NCBI GenBank assembly: GCA_033558025.1
Contig: JAUCEF010000005.1
Coordinates: 3,968,001-4,032,000, forward strand
Direction of reading: 5' to 3'
Origin: Phytophthora sp. 'mugwort'
Taxonomy: Eukaryota > Oomycota > Peronosporomycetes > Peronosporales > Peronosporaceae
Length of the DNA: 64,000 nt
Numbering within the stretch: position 1 is the stretch's first letter; every line of letters begins with the position of its first letter. Position numbers and translations under genes: made by a program. Under the pieces are notes generated by a model that ran no database searches, had not been told where the DNA came from, and saw only the letters and a program-made list of their open reading frames with translations. Below are positions 32,580-43,300 of the stretch, piece by piece.

Positions 32580-33520
32580 TGATCGAGGTGTGCGTCACGA
32601 GATTGACCTGGTTCCCGGAACCAAATACTGCGTGACAAGGCAGTGGACTTTTGCACAATGTGACGTCATTGACGCGTTCTTCCGTGCAAAGCACGATGGG
32701 GGATGGTGCGAGAGAGCAAGTCTCCGCACTCCACGCCGACATTTTGTGAAGCCGAATGACAAGTGGCGCATCATTCATGCTTTCAATGGAGTTTGTGTCG
32801 GAATGGTGGCGGCGTTGAGCCTATAGCCTATATATATAGGCTCAACGCCACCACCATTCCGGCGCAAACGCCGATTCTTAGAAAGGACATCTTGCAGAAC
32901 AACATGATTGGATGTACGATGTACAGTGCTCTCGACTTAGTCGATGGCTATTACTAGCTGCTCATGCGAGTGGACGATGTCCCGCTGGCTGCTGTCGATA
33001 CCCTGATCGGCATGCCATGGGAGCGGTTAGTGATGCCCAGGGGGTGTCGAACGCGCCTGCAACGTCCAATCGTCTGGTGACGCAGCTATTCAGGCCCCAT
33101 CGGGCGTTTGCACAGACATACTTCGACGACATCTTCGTCCACAGTCGTGCGGAGCACGGGAAGACGGATGTGGAAAACCGCATTATCTACGAGCGGTGCA
33201 TGAGTGCATGCGCATTAACAAGCTGTACGCCAATGCAGATAAATGCATCTTCTCCATGGTGCATGGGTCGGTTCCCAAGAAACAGAAGGACTTGCGTAAG
33301 TGGCTTGGCCTGGCCAATTACTTGCACAAGTACAGCAAGAACTATGCTGAGGTGGCAAGGCCACTGTCCAATCTCCTTAAGAAGGATGTGGACTGATGTT
33401 GGGACACCAGACATCAAGCGGCTTTTGGAGCCATTAAGGCGAGTCTCCTTCAGGCGCCGATCCTGACGCTGCCAGATCCTGATCAAATCCGTTCAGCGTC
33501 ATCTGTGACGCATCGGCCTT
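32580..33520 (+). pseudogene. Ty3 reverse transcriptase remnant
   Basis: Pieces in different frames give HEIDLVPGTKYC, KPNDKWRIIHAFN, LNATTIPAQTPILRKDIL, GCTMYSALDLVDGYYQ (the catalytic-region fingers/palm), then TYFDDIFVHSRAE (the YxDD-type motif, here FDD, about 33120). LRKWLGLANYLHKYSKNYAE follows from the connection region. Internal stops, frameshifts and a hairpin duplication at 32791-32869 disrupt it, and a mitochondrial insert truncates it at 33525. Confidence 0.72.
32791..32869. repeat. 35-bp inverted repeat (hairpin) inside the RT remnant
   Basis: The arm 32791-32825 is the reverse complement, with about four mismatches, of 32835-32869, with a 9-bp centre (GCCTATATA). The right arm is the genuine RT coding text (LNATTIPAQ); the left arm is an inverted copy of it and brings an in-frame stop. 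Confidence 0.8.
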
Positions 33521-33524
33521 TGCC

Positions 33525-33703
33525 CCAAATATTAGGAATAATATTAGTAAAAATACATTTTATTATAAAAATAGAAATTATAAAAATATAACTGAAATTG
33601 AATTTTTATCAATAATGCTAATTATTATTTATGTAGGAGCTATTACTGTATTATTTTTATTTGTTATTATGATGCTAGATGTTAATGTTTTAATTGATAA
33701 ATA
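33525..33703 (+). other. nad6: NUMT: mitochondrial nad6 fragment, 179 bp
   Basis: AT-rich DNA interrupts the RNase H frame exactly between TTT GCC (33519-33524, in CDASAFA) and GGC AGT GCT (33704 on, GSALLQTD). The insert translates as EFLSIMLIIIYVGAITVLFL followed by FVIMML. The YVGAI..LFLFVIMML block is the diagnostic core of NADH dehydrogenase subunit 6 (complex I). It is an internal fragment without start or natural end. The precise junctions show it is a clean insertion of mitochondrial DNA into a retrotransposon copy. Confidence 0.88.
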
Positions 33704-34160
33704 GGCAGTGCTTTGTTGCAAACAGACGCTGAAGGGCGTGAACGCGTGATCGCGTTTGAATCTCGTCAGCTTAAGGCTGTTGAGTAGAACTATCTAGTTC
33801 ATGACAAAGAGCTACTTGCGATGAAGTATGCGCTCGTCAAATTCAGGGTTCACCTGCTTGCTCTAAGGCTTTTGTAATCTTCACTGACTATGCGTCACTC
33901 CGCACAGCGACTCAGTCGCCTCATCTCAGAGAATGGCCAGGTGGCTCTCATTTTTTGCAGAGTATAACTTCGAGGTGAAGTACAAACCAGGAAAGCAGAA
34001 TGCTTTGGATGATGCGCTGTCGCGCAGACCTGATTATGAGCTTGCTCATGTCATGTCGATGACGTCGACAGATCTGATCCGCGCCGCGTATGCGCGTGAT
34101 GATATGTGCGTAGCGCTGCTACGGGCTCTTGGGAGCAAGGCGTTTGAAGACTCGGACAAG
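33704..34160 (+). pseudogene. Ty3 RNase H remnant
   Basis: After the nad6 insert the text resumes as GSALLQTDAEGRERVIAFES, then YLVHDKELLAMKYALVKF, then AEYNFEVKYKPGKQNALDD, the RNase H core and the motif preceding integrase. An in-frame TAG at 33784-33786 and a frame change near 33860-33925 disable it. Confidence 0.75.
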
Positions 34161-34169
34161 ATATTGTCG

Positions 34170-34960
34170 GCGCGATTGCGCGCTGCTTCGCTACTCTATT
34201 GGATGCGTGCCTGCTGTACTACAACACCGATTCGACGGATACACCACACGTAGTGGTCCCTCATGATGAGGATTTGAAGTATCGCATCCTCTATGAGGCC
34301 CACGACACTCCGCTTAGCGGGTATCTCGGTCGAGAGAAAACCTACAGCTCTGTGAGCACCCAGTACTGGGGACACAAGTTATATAAGTGGACGAGCACAT
34401 ATGTGCGGACATGTGAGGCGAGTCAACGGGTGAAACCCTCGCCGCATGCGGCTGCGCCGTTGGACAACTTTCCTGTACCCTCGGGGTGTTGGCAGGCCAT
34501 GACTTTGGACTTCGTGTTTGACCTGCCGAAGGACTCGGCGGGCAACTCGGGCATCGTGGTCTTTGTGGACCGATTGAACAAGGTGGCTCATCTTGTGGCG
34601 GTGCCGGATTCCATCGACGGTGTCGGACCAGCAACGCTGTTGTTGGGTCGTGTCTTTCGACAGCACGGACTCCCTGAGTCTTTGTCTTTTACAGAGGCCC
34701 ACGCTTCACGGGGAAGTTCTGATCTACAGTCTTCGAGGTGCTCGGCACCAAATTGGACATGTCCACCGCCGATCATCCGCAGACAGACGGTCAAACCGAG
34801 CACGTGAATCGCGTTGCGAGGACGTCCTCCGCAGTGTCTGCGCTGAAACGCCGAAGCGTTGGAGCGCTGCGCTGCCACTCGTCGATTTGCATTGAATAAT
34901 GCTGTTAACGCCTCCCCAGGCTACACGCTGTTCTACGTGAACGGGTTGCTCACCCTCGTG
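34170..34960 (+). pseudogene. Ty3 integrase remnant
   Basis: The frame 34199-34807 gives the zinc-binding region (YEAHDTPLSGYLGREKTYSS .. RTCEASQRVKP) and the core (WQAMTLDFVFDLPKDSAG with the first catalytic Asp, then IVVFVDRLNKVAHLV). The zinc site is decayed: the second His of HxxxxGHxG is Tyr and the second Cys of CxxC is Ser. Frameshifts follow after GRVFRQHGLPESL. Confidence 0.75.
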
Positions 34961-35794
34961 TCCCGCTGACGCCACCACTTTGTGGTTCAGGACGTGATAG
35001 GAGAGGAATAGCCGAGCGGCTTGCTGATGTCAGCCCTGCCACTGTTCGCAAACAGGTTGGTGAGTTCTTGTCAACTCGACTAAGTGCCTTAAAACAAGTC
35101 CGTGACGCTATGGCTGAGAGCCAAGATGTTCCAAAGGAACTTGCGGATGCAAGAGGCAGAGGCAACGCGGAAAGTTTTGAGGTCGGGGACCTGGTTTGAT
35201 TAATACCAAAAACCCATCTGCACATTCAGTTTCTGCGGTCTTCAAGACGAAGCTGCGCCCGCGTTTCATCGGACCATTCAAGGTCGTGGCCATAAAGGGC
35301 CTGGCGTACACGCCAACATCCCCAAGTGGATGCGCATCCACCCGGTATTTTACGTGGGTTTGCTCAAGCCTCACCGGAATCCAGTGCAGGTGAACGCGGA
35401 TGCGTTGACGCCGGAGCGCCTGCGACAGGCAGCCGACCGCCCAACAGCTGAGCCAGTACCTCAATCTGAGCACGCTGTGCCACAACTTGAGCTTCAAGAG
35501 AGCCCCATATTGGCTAAAAGAGCCTGGAGCGACGCAGTCGCGCGCAAGAGCAGCCAGTCGCTCATCCCTCTCGCGCAGCCGGTCATAGACCTCGCGAGAT
35601 TGGGACAGCCAACTCATGCCCTGCTGCAGGACATCGAGATCATCGGCGCAACCCGTCACCGCTTGGGACGTCTCTTCAAGGAAGAGACGATTGCGATAGA
35701 CCTCGTCTCGAAGAGCTCGATGATAACCCACGGTCACCGGCCGGAGATCATGCCCTTCATCGTCCACCTCCAGGACTTCTCGGAGAGGATGGCG

Positions 35795-35962
35795 AGGTCC
35801 ACTACCATGTGGAGCGTCTTGTTGCGCGTCGTCGACGCCAGGGTCATTCCCAATACTTGGTGAAGTGGCGAGGTTATCGACATTCACAGAACTCGTGGGA
35901 GTATGAGTTCCCACTTCGGCAAGACTGCCCAGATGTCGTACCACGCTTTTGGTCGGAACGAT
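35795..35962 (+). pseudogene. Chromodomain at the 3' end of Ty3 pol
   Basis: Plus-strand text reads VHYHVERLVARRRRQGHSQY, LVKWRGYRHSQNSWEYE and ends at TGA after FWSER. This is a chromodomain with the aromatic cage positions Tyr, Trp and Tyr in place. In chromoviruses it directs integration to methylated histone H3 chromatin. Confidence 0.75.
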
Positions 35963-35975
35963 GAGCGCTGTGCGA

Positions 35976-36568
35976 GATCTTCCCTCCATACCCGTGATCT
36001 TATCCACGTGCTTGTTTTGCGTAGCCTGTTCAAGGCAACAACTGATTTAAATTTTGATTCAAATTTTGATTCAGATCTTCCTATGCAAAGCCATAAACTC
36101 AGCATGCGTTGCGTTTCTGGCTTTCGAGGGGACAGCGCCTGGATTACATGGTCACGCAAGTTGTATTCCTCAGATGATTTACCATTCCTTTCACCCACCC
36201 CAACCTTGCGAGCCGACAATTGAAGCTCTTGCTTTGTACGCTTGGTCGACTTCATTTTTTTGGCTCGGGTCGGCGTCGCGATGTTCGTACTGGCTGATTC
36301 TCGTCACGCTCAGCTGCGCGCTTCTTGCTGGATGGGTATCCTATCGTGCCGTGAGCTGTTATTGTGGAAACGGCTGTATTGAGCAGACAACACTACACCG
36401 TATTTTTTTCTCAAGTCACAAATGCATACTACCTAGTAGTTTATGGTTATAGTATGTATAGGCTTGTCCGCAAGGAAGGCATGTACAAAACTCACTTAAT
36501 TCGCGAAATGACACGCAAGAACCATTCAGCTTACATATACCGGGTATTTTTGTGGCCGAAAAGCAACA
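35976..36568. other. Possible 3' LTR region of the Ty3 element
   Basis: It follows the chromodomain stop and contains an in-place direct repeat (AAATTTTGATTC twice at about 36049-36072). Position fits a 3' LTR, but no matching 5' copy was found by eye. Confidence 0.3.
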
Positions 36569-37700
36569 CTATTTTTGTGCGCAGCGTTCCACTCCACAAC
36601 CTTCGGGTGCTCCGCCCACGAGCTTGAACACTCGCTGCAGGTGCTCGTACGAGTCTGTGATGGTCTTCGCGAATCCAGGCACGCCGTTCTTGAAGCCGAG
36701 CAGCACACCATAAATTGCAAGGTCTGCGACCGTGAGCTCGGGACCCGCCGCGTAGGGGCCCTTGTTCTTGATGATGCGATGCTCCAAGAAGTACAGCGTT
36801 TTGGGCACGATGCCGCTGGACAGCTCCGCGCGCATGGCCAGCTGTTTCCCCATGTCCTTCTCACGGTGAGAGGCACCCCATAGCGGAAAATTGAACATGT
36901 CAACGAGGATCGCAAAGATCTCGTTAATGTAGTATGCGTCCACCGGGTCGGTCACCGGGTACAGTCTCGAGAGTGTACCAGCGTAGCGGAGGATGACCAG
37001 CGACTGGGCAATGACTCCCCGTCGACTTCCAGCACTGGCAGCTGGTTAAAGGGAAGCGATGGTTTGCGGTTCGCCAGCTCTTCACGAGTAATGCGCTCGT
37101 CCTCGAAATCGACGCCTCCAATAAACAATGCAAGACGGATTGGCTCTCCTCGTCCAGGATGAGACGTGTAGGTGAGTTTAAGCTTGGGGGCGTTATGCTG
37201 CAGTGTGTACCACTGCTTGACCTTGGGCTGGTTGGTGATCTTGTCGTGTGTTTCATTCAATAGTTGTAGCCGTCCAAAACTGTGGTAGGGATGAAGTCGA
37301 TATAACCGGCACGCAGCGACTTTACCCAGGTGTAGATTGTCCTGGAACTGGAAAGCCGGGATCTGCTTCATCTTCTCGAGGCGAGCTTCGAAAAGAGCAG
37401 CATACCGGGGGATCACTAACGAGGCCAGCTCCTCGCGCATGGCTTTCTTCTTGTTGGCGTCGGACTCACGGAACGACGGCCCCATCTTTTCCTCAATCTC
37501 GCCCATGGCATGTAGTAGCTCTCGATCTTGAGCGCCATTTAAGCCTCTGTGACCGGGTAGAGCCCATGCGGCCGGCAAAGCGCATGATAGCACGAGACTG
37601 AGCGAGCACCTCGCCGTCCACCACGAGGATCGTCAGCCGGCCCAGAGGCAGCGACTCCTTCATGGCCGCGAACTGTGAGTGGTTGATACGCTTGTCCTCA
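36569..37700 (-). pseudogene. Two-domain glutathione S-transferase pseudogene, 3' part
   Basis: On the minus strand the text gives most of one GST (EDKRINHSQFAAMKESLPLG, VLAQSRAIMRFAGRM, the helical C-domain with KKAMREELASLVIPRYAAL, ending near KVKQWYTLQ). It then runs directly, in the same frame, into a second GST (KLKLTYTSHPGRGEPIRLAL, VGGAPEG at the end). The second domain changes frame at VDGE/VIAQS (a lost base near 37018). The first domain changes frame and meets a stop near 37540-37570. It is therefore a dead tandem-fused GST. The missing first residues of domain 1 are found 16.7 kb away at 54380-54461, beyond the Maverick. Confidence 0.82.
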
Positions 37701-37706
37701 GGGCAC
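37701..37706. repeat. Target-site duplication of the Maverick, left copy
   Basis: GGGCAC directly precedes the left terminal repeat; the same six bases directly follow the right one at 54374-54379. Six base pairs is the usual duplication length for Maverick/Polinton insertion. Confidence 0.85.
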
Positions 37707-37896
37707 ATCTATACTGGCACATTACGCCGGCAGTTTTTTTTTCTTAGCATTATTTTACAAGGAGAATAGGCTTAATCGTTTCATATACCCAGTCGGTGTT
37801 TCTAACCATGCAACCAATCAATAACCTCACAGCGCTAGGAGTCATCTAAAGCATACTAACTATGTCTGAGAAGGGTTAAAGCTGCTTCAGCGATAG
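37707..37896 (+). repeat. Maverick left terminal inverted repeat
   Basis: It starts just after GGGCAC and matches the reverse complement of 54181-54373. Shared blocks include TGGCACATTACGCCGGCAG, ACAAGGAGAATAGG, TTTAATCGTTTC (one base differs), and CATGTCTGAGA-type text near 37862. Similarity fades near 37896. Confidence 0.88.
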
Positions 37897-38072
37897 CCGG
37901 TGGGCGACAAGGCTTATTAATGGCTAGACGACCTCTCACCATTGGTTGGAATCACTTGAGGTAGGGCTACATCTATGTGACAGCGTTTCATCACGCCTTC
38001 TTTTCCCGCTTAGGTACGGTACCAAATTTTCTCCATCCCCTCTCATTCGAGAATCTGCAGCGGCGAAGGAAG

Positions 38073-39834
38073 ATGGTGCTGTTGAACTGCGTCGTCGTTG
38101 AAGAAGGGCGAGAAGGGAGCGTGATCTCCCTAAACATTGAGGAGTAGAAGACGTTGGATCTCCTGAAAATGGCTGTCGCGGATAGGCAGAGGTACACTAA
38201 GCGAGCAGATAAATTGCGGCTCTTGCTGGTGAAGACGGCCGAAGGCTCGTGGCTGAAGTGGGAGGATCCTCTTGTGCGCCGAATGCGCAACGGCGAGATC
38301 CCCGAGGATGTGGCCAGTCTCTACATGAAGGAGGAATTGGACGATCCGACAGACCAAATCAGTACGATATCCCCCAGCAAAATCCCCGTGGGGACGATCC
38401 AGGTGCTAGTGGTGGCTCCGCAGCAATGGACCTCGGCTTCAATTGTTTCCAAGATGGTGTTCTCGATCACTGCAGTGATCCTTTCTTCACACAATTCCCC
38501 AGGGTTGACCAAGTTGACGGACGGCTCGAGTGTTCGTCATTGTTGCCATTAACGAGACGTCAGAAGCTCTACATTCGCTCCTCGTACAAAGTTATCGCCG
38601 ATCAAGCGCTGTTGAATTTAGATGCGAGCATGGTCAAGTATGCTGCCGTCACGGGCACGCCTGGTGTTGGTAAGTCGGTGTTTGTCTACTACGTGATGTG
38701 GAGGTTGGCTAAGGACAGGAAGCGCGTCCTGTTTATTACCAGACAACCCCCCATCTACTTTGATGGCAGCACGATTCTGGAGGTGAAGCATTTGCCATAA
38801 GCAGGCAATCAACAATTCTGGTCGTTTGATCTGTGGTGTCTCGTTAATTCAGTGGACCCAACAAATGTTGTTGGAATGCCCATCGAGCGCTGCTCCGTTC
38901 TTCTCGAAAGCACACCGCGGCGGGATTGCAGAATTAAAAAAACAAGTTCCGACTCCAGATGTATTGTACATGCCATTGTGGACGAAAGGAGAGTCAGCAC
39001 AATCGCTCCTTTGTATCCAAATGCTCAAAATGAGCGGGAGAATCGATTTGAGTGTTTGGGTGGTGTGCCTTGCCTGGTGTTGCAAGACATTGAAACTGAT
39101 CCGCTAGTGTTGCTGAGTCCGCATGCAAGAGTTGCTCTCTCGACGATTGCATCACGTCGGTGCCCATCTACTCGGAGATCAACTCGAAGATCAAGATCGT
39201 TCAGACTCTGATTCACATTCACAGTCAAAAACCGTATCGACTGTAAAAAGTTGTCTATGCATCAAAATTGGCGATACAAGTGATTGCTCGAACGAAATGG
39301 CGATCGGATCGCGCAAAGATGAGAAGCCTTCTTAGCTCGTGCGATGGAAACCCGCTAGCCCAATCACTGTGCGGATACATCTTTGAGCCTCATTGCATGA
39401 AACTGTTGGAGCAGGGTGGGTCTTTTGTGTATCGGAAGCTGTTGTCTGGCGCCGAGACGCGAAAGCGCGACACGATTAAACGCAAACGAGGCACCCCAAA
39501 TAGTGAAGATGAAGAAACAATTGATATCCCACGGTCATCGTAGCCTCGGCAAACAGCGGCGGATGGAAGTCGTTCAACTTGCAAATCTGCTGTACCTGCC
39601 TCGGACATCGAATTATACTGCTATTGATGCGTGGATGCCGCAGTTCGGTGGATTCCAAATGACTGTGGAAAAGACGCATGACATCAAGGGCGGAGCGGCA
39701 GATTATTTGGCGAAAATAGGCGCGAATGGCAAACGACTCTTCTTTTTGGTTCCACCACTCTACTATAGATCTTTCACAAGATGACACGTAAAACCATCGA
39801 GCAGTTTGCAATTCCGTATCCCGAACAGGTATAA
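38073..39834 (+). pseudogene. Crinkler (CRN)-like effector gene, decayed
   Basis: The ATG at 38073 opens a CRN-type N-terminal ubiquitin-like region (MVLLNCVVVEE; LLLVKTAEGSWLKWED), with a premature TAG at 38145-38147. Next, after a frame change near 38410-38470, comes a P-loop NTPase-like domain: AAVTGTPGVGKSVFVYYVMW (GxxGxGKS near 38660). Later frames give IETDPLVLLSPHA, PLAQSLCGYIFEPHCMKL and YTAIDAWMPQFGGFQMTV with THDIKGGA, typical of the C-terminal part of oomycete CRN proteins. The text ends at a TAA at 39832-39834. CRN proteins are intracellular effectors delivered to host nuclei; that is family knowledge. This copy has one stop and several frameshifts and cannot be made as such. It lies wholly inside the Maverick, 177 bp from the end of the left repeat. 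Confidence 0.78.
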
Positions 39835-39959
39835 TGTATGAGTGTACCAGCTTCTCTTTCATCGTCTACCGAGACATTATTTTGTGATCTATTGGTCATC
39901 GGATAACAGGAGTGCATTACGCACAATCCTAACAAATATGAAGTTGTTAATATACAAAG

Positions 39960-40169
39960 ATGAAGTACTCTCCCGATCAATACTTAGCTAACAAAGAGCG
40001 CATCAAGGAGGCGCAGAAGCGCTACTACCATCGCACACGTGAAGCTCGCTAGGCTATTAAAAAGTGGTATGACGACAAGAATAGAGATCAGATTCGTACT
40101 CGCACGCGCAAACCTAAAAGCGAACCTAATCCAAGTGAAAGCGAACCTAACACCAAAAAGCGAACTTAA
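39960..40169 (+). pseudogene. Small basic helical ORF of the Maverick
   Basis: From ATG 39960: MKYSPDQYLANKERIKEAQK, then RYYHRTREAR, an in-frame TAG at 40050-40052, then AIKKWYDDKNRDQIRT and three KSEPN/SEPN-type repeats to TAA 40167-40169. It is strongly basic and helical, perhaps DNA-binding. The function is unknown. Confidence 0.5.
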
Positions 40170-40357
40170 CTAATTAATTAGTTTTTTTCTCACATAAAAA
40201 GTGAAGCCATATATAGGCGGCACCTACACCATCTGAATTAATTTATTAATTTCAACAACTTTCTATGGGATATGATATAAAGTCAAACCTGATACGACAT
40301 CAAATAATTATAAAGTCATTCCCACGAGAATAATATCGCCACAAATATATAGCAAAT

Positions 40358-43300
40358 ATGCTGCCTTACGAACGTGAAGGACTAAGCGACGAATATTAAT
40401 GTAATCCGATGGGGTAGCGATTATCGCGTTAAGGTTCGAGGTGGAACTGGAAGCTGGTTTATGTAAGCAGCATTACTCGCCCGAGCAATCAAAAGTTGGT
40501 TGCAAAGCAGTACAAAATTTCTATCGAAAACTTAACGAAGCATATATTTAAGGACTATAAGACCGACCCCAAGTATCGTTTCTACAGCGGTCAACATATG
40601 GAGTCTCATCTACACGAGGTATCCAGCCATCGAGTTCTACTATAAGCTTAAGCACATTCTCTCTACGCAAACCAATTCGTTCAAGGTGAATGTTGCTCCC
40701 AGCTACGACCTGATTAATTTCAGCGATGAGAATGGAGCCAGGTACTTTCACCCGAATCTGGGTAATACCTACGTATTTAATACTCCTGTTGCGGTCAATA
40801 GTGAGGCTGATATTCGAAAGAAACTTTTTTTGGAAATCAGGTCTATGGAGCTGGCTAACAAGCTTAACTATCCCAGCTCTGGATATAAGGTCAAGGCGAT
40901 TACTGGCTTTAAGATTTTCATCTACCATCGCAACCATGCTCTTGGTGATAGCAAAGCTGTCATTCCTAAGGTCATTCGCGAAAACAGGCATGCCATCAAC
41001 TTTCCCAAGACGAACAACAAATGCGTCTTTCATTGCATTGCATGGCGTTTGCTATAAGGCCCTAAGAAGGATCCTCGTAGAATCCAGCTCAAGTGAAGGA
41101 GGTATTCAAGCGATACTGTTCTTTTCTTTTCAATGGTATTAACTATAATCTGAGTCTATTCAGAAGCTTTAAGCCTACTGACCTTCTACAATTCGATGAG
41201 CTTGAGGACTGCTTCCGGCTCGTTATCAATGTTTATATAATGGATGTGGAATCGGGAAAAGTTGAATGCATCCGTCGCTCGGACAAGGAGTTTGAATCCA
41301 TGGCCACCCCATCTCATGAGAACCACGCTCTGTACATTAAGAGCATCGATATGCTTCAAAGCAAATATCTATGCCCACTGTGAAATGGTCTCCGGTAGCG
41401 CTGACAAGCTGAAGAAACCATAAGCGGAATCAATGTGAGCTTGTCAATATTGAGAGTTTTCAGCTGAGCCAACTATCTACAGACCACCTCAAAACTCCAT
41501 CAAATCAATGCTAACGAAATACTCCATTAAACATGTTGATCACTACATCGATCACTTCATCGTGTAGGATTTTGAGACCATACATAAGCCGACGGGTATC
41601 CAGCCGGTGAAAGTACAGTCTTTACGAATTAGCACATTCCTGTTTCGGTATCAGTAGCTGACAGTCTCTCCGGCGAAGTAAGGTGCTTTGTAAATGATGA
41701 GCCAAAAGCTTTGCTAAGCTTTTGGCAAAGTCAGCTTACAGATTCAGGAGTACAATGTTCAAAGTATGAGCCGCTTCTCAAGAGGATTATGAAAGCTCAT
41801 GGCGTTAGTGGTATGGAGATTCCTGGATTAAGCTTGAAAAAAAGTACTCAATGGATGACGTTGATAACTGGATCAAGGATGGCGCTTGTGCCGGTTTCTT
41901 CGATTTCCACAAGACAATTTCCTTCGGGAAGGAGAGGTCTGATTACGGGAAAATCAAGCAACAGCTCGATCAAGTACCAGTGTTGGGGTTCAACTCTGGT
42001 AGATACGATATCAACTTGATTAAGAGCGACCTATTTACCGTTATTGACACGGCGAACATCAAATCGGTGATAAAAAAAATCCAAGCTACATGTGCATTGC
42101 TACTTCGGACATGAAGATGCTTAATATTAGCAACTATGCTCCTGCTGGAACAAGCTATGAAAAGTATCTTACTACATATCTCGGTGGATGCAAGTGTGAT
42201 GACAAGATTCAGTGTGTCTGTGGTCATGGCAAGGGGCTATTTCCTTACGAGTACATCAAAGCTTTCGAGGTGCTCAACGAGACCAACATTCCTCCCAAAT
42301 CAGCATTCGACAGTGCGCTTCGTGGCACCAGCATCACCAGCGCAGATTACGAGCGAGTCAAGTTCGTGTGGAAGCACTATGAGATGGAGTCTATCAAAGA
42401 TTTACTCATATGGTACAATAACCAAGATGTGGTATTATACATTAAGGCTATCGAGGCTCAGCGTGAATTGTTCAAGCGTTTTTATCTCGACATGTTCGCT
42501 GGTGGTGTCTCGCTTCCGGGGCTCTCGAAGAAGGTTATGTGTCAAACTTGCTTCAACGAGCTCCAACGCCCTAAATCTGCGCCTGCTAAGGCTTTAAGAT
42601 TCCCAGCTAAGCGTATGAGCGGCTATAAGTATCAGGATCTTGATGCCAAGCGTGAGTTCAGTATGACTTTTGATCACTTAGATATGTTGCTGAAAAAGCA
42701 AAAATACCTGTGCGGTCTATGCTGGTGTCAGTTGACAGTCGATACAGCTTCAGCTGATCGTATCAATAACAAATTCGGGACCTTGACGGTAATGCCCTCA
42801 TCTCATGCGTTCAATAAACATCGCACGCAAGAACATGTCGCTCGGTGGATTTCGCTTCAAGAAGCTACTTGAGTTCAACTCGGACAAGCTTGTCTATTCG
42901 ATTGACAGGGAGGAGAAGGACATCTACGCCAAAATGAAGGCCAAAATGAAGGCAAACATTACTGGCGGACCATTAATCATCTTTTTTTTTTAACCGCTAC
43001 GCTAAGCGCAGCGAGACGAAGATTCGTGATGATAAGCTCGTGAAAAATATTATCGGCTACGACGCCAATGCTCTATACCTCTGGGCTCTTGGTAATAGCA
43101 TGCCTTGCGGACGCCTTACAACTGTCGAAGCTTATCCAGATATTGTTGAGGACATCCAGAGCGACAAGGTGGTTGACTTCCTTGAATGCGACATTCTACA
43201 CCAGAACACCTAAAAGGGTATTTCAGCGAGATGACACCAATATTTAAGAATTGCTAATCGACTGTACTAACGAGAAGATAATTGGTAATCATATGTTTGA

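Larger units (their letters stand above)
29380..35975 (+). mobile_element. Decayed Ty3 chromovirus-type LTR retrotransposon
   Basis: In order on the plus strand I see a gag remnant with a CCHC knuckle (to about 30240), an aspartic protease with DSGAS (31.26 kb), reverse transcriptase pieces (32.6-33.5 kb), RNase H (33.5-34.05 kb), integrase (34.2-34.9 kb) and a chromodomain (35.8-35.96 kb). That order is Ty3/Metaviridae, and the chromodomain places it with chromoviruses. Every domain is broken by stops or frameshifts, and two mitochondrial fragments are inserted. No LTR pair could be matched by eye, so the outer borders are those of the recognisable coding text. Confidence 0.8.

Noticed and set aside
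29200..36560. LTR pair for the Ty3 element
   Set aside because: I compared the two flanks by eye and found no matching direct repeats, so no LTR is called.
40548..41033. 161-codon minus frame over the PolB N-terminal region
   Set aside because: The plus-strand frames carry the polymerase text; this is a shadow.
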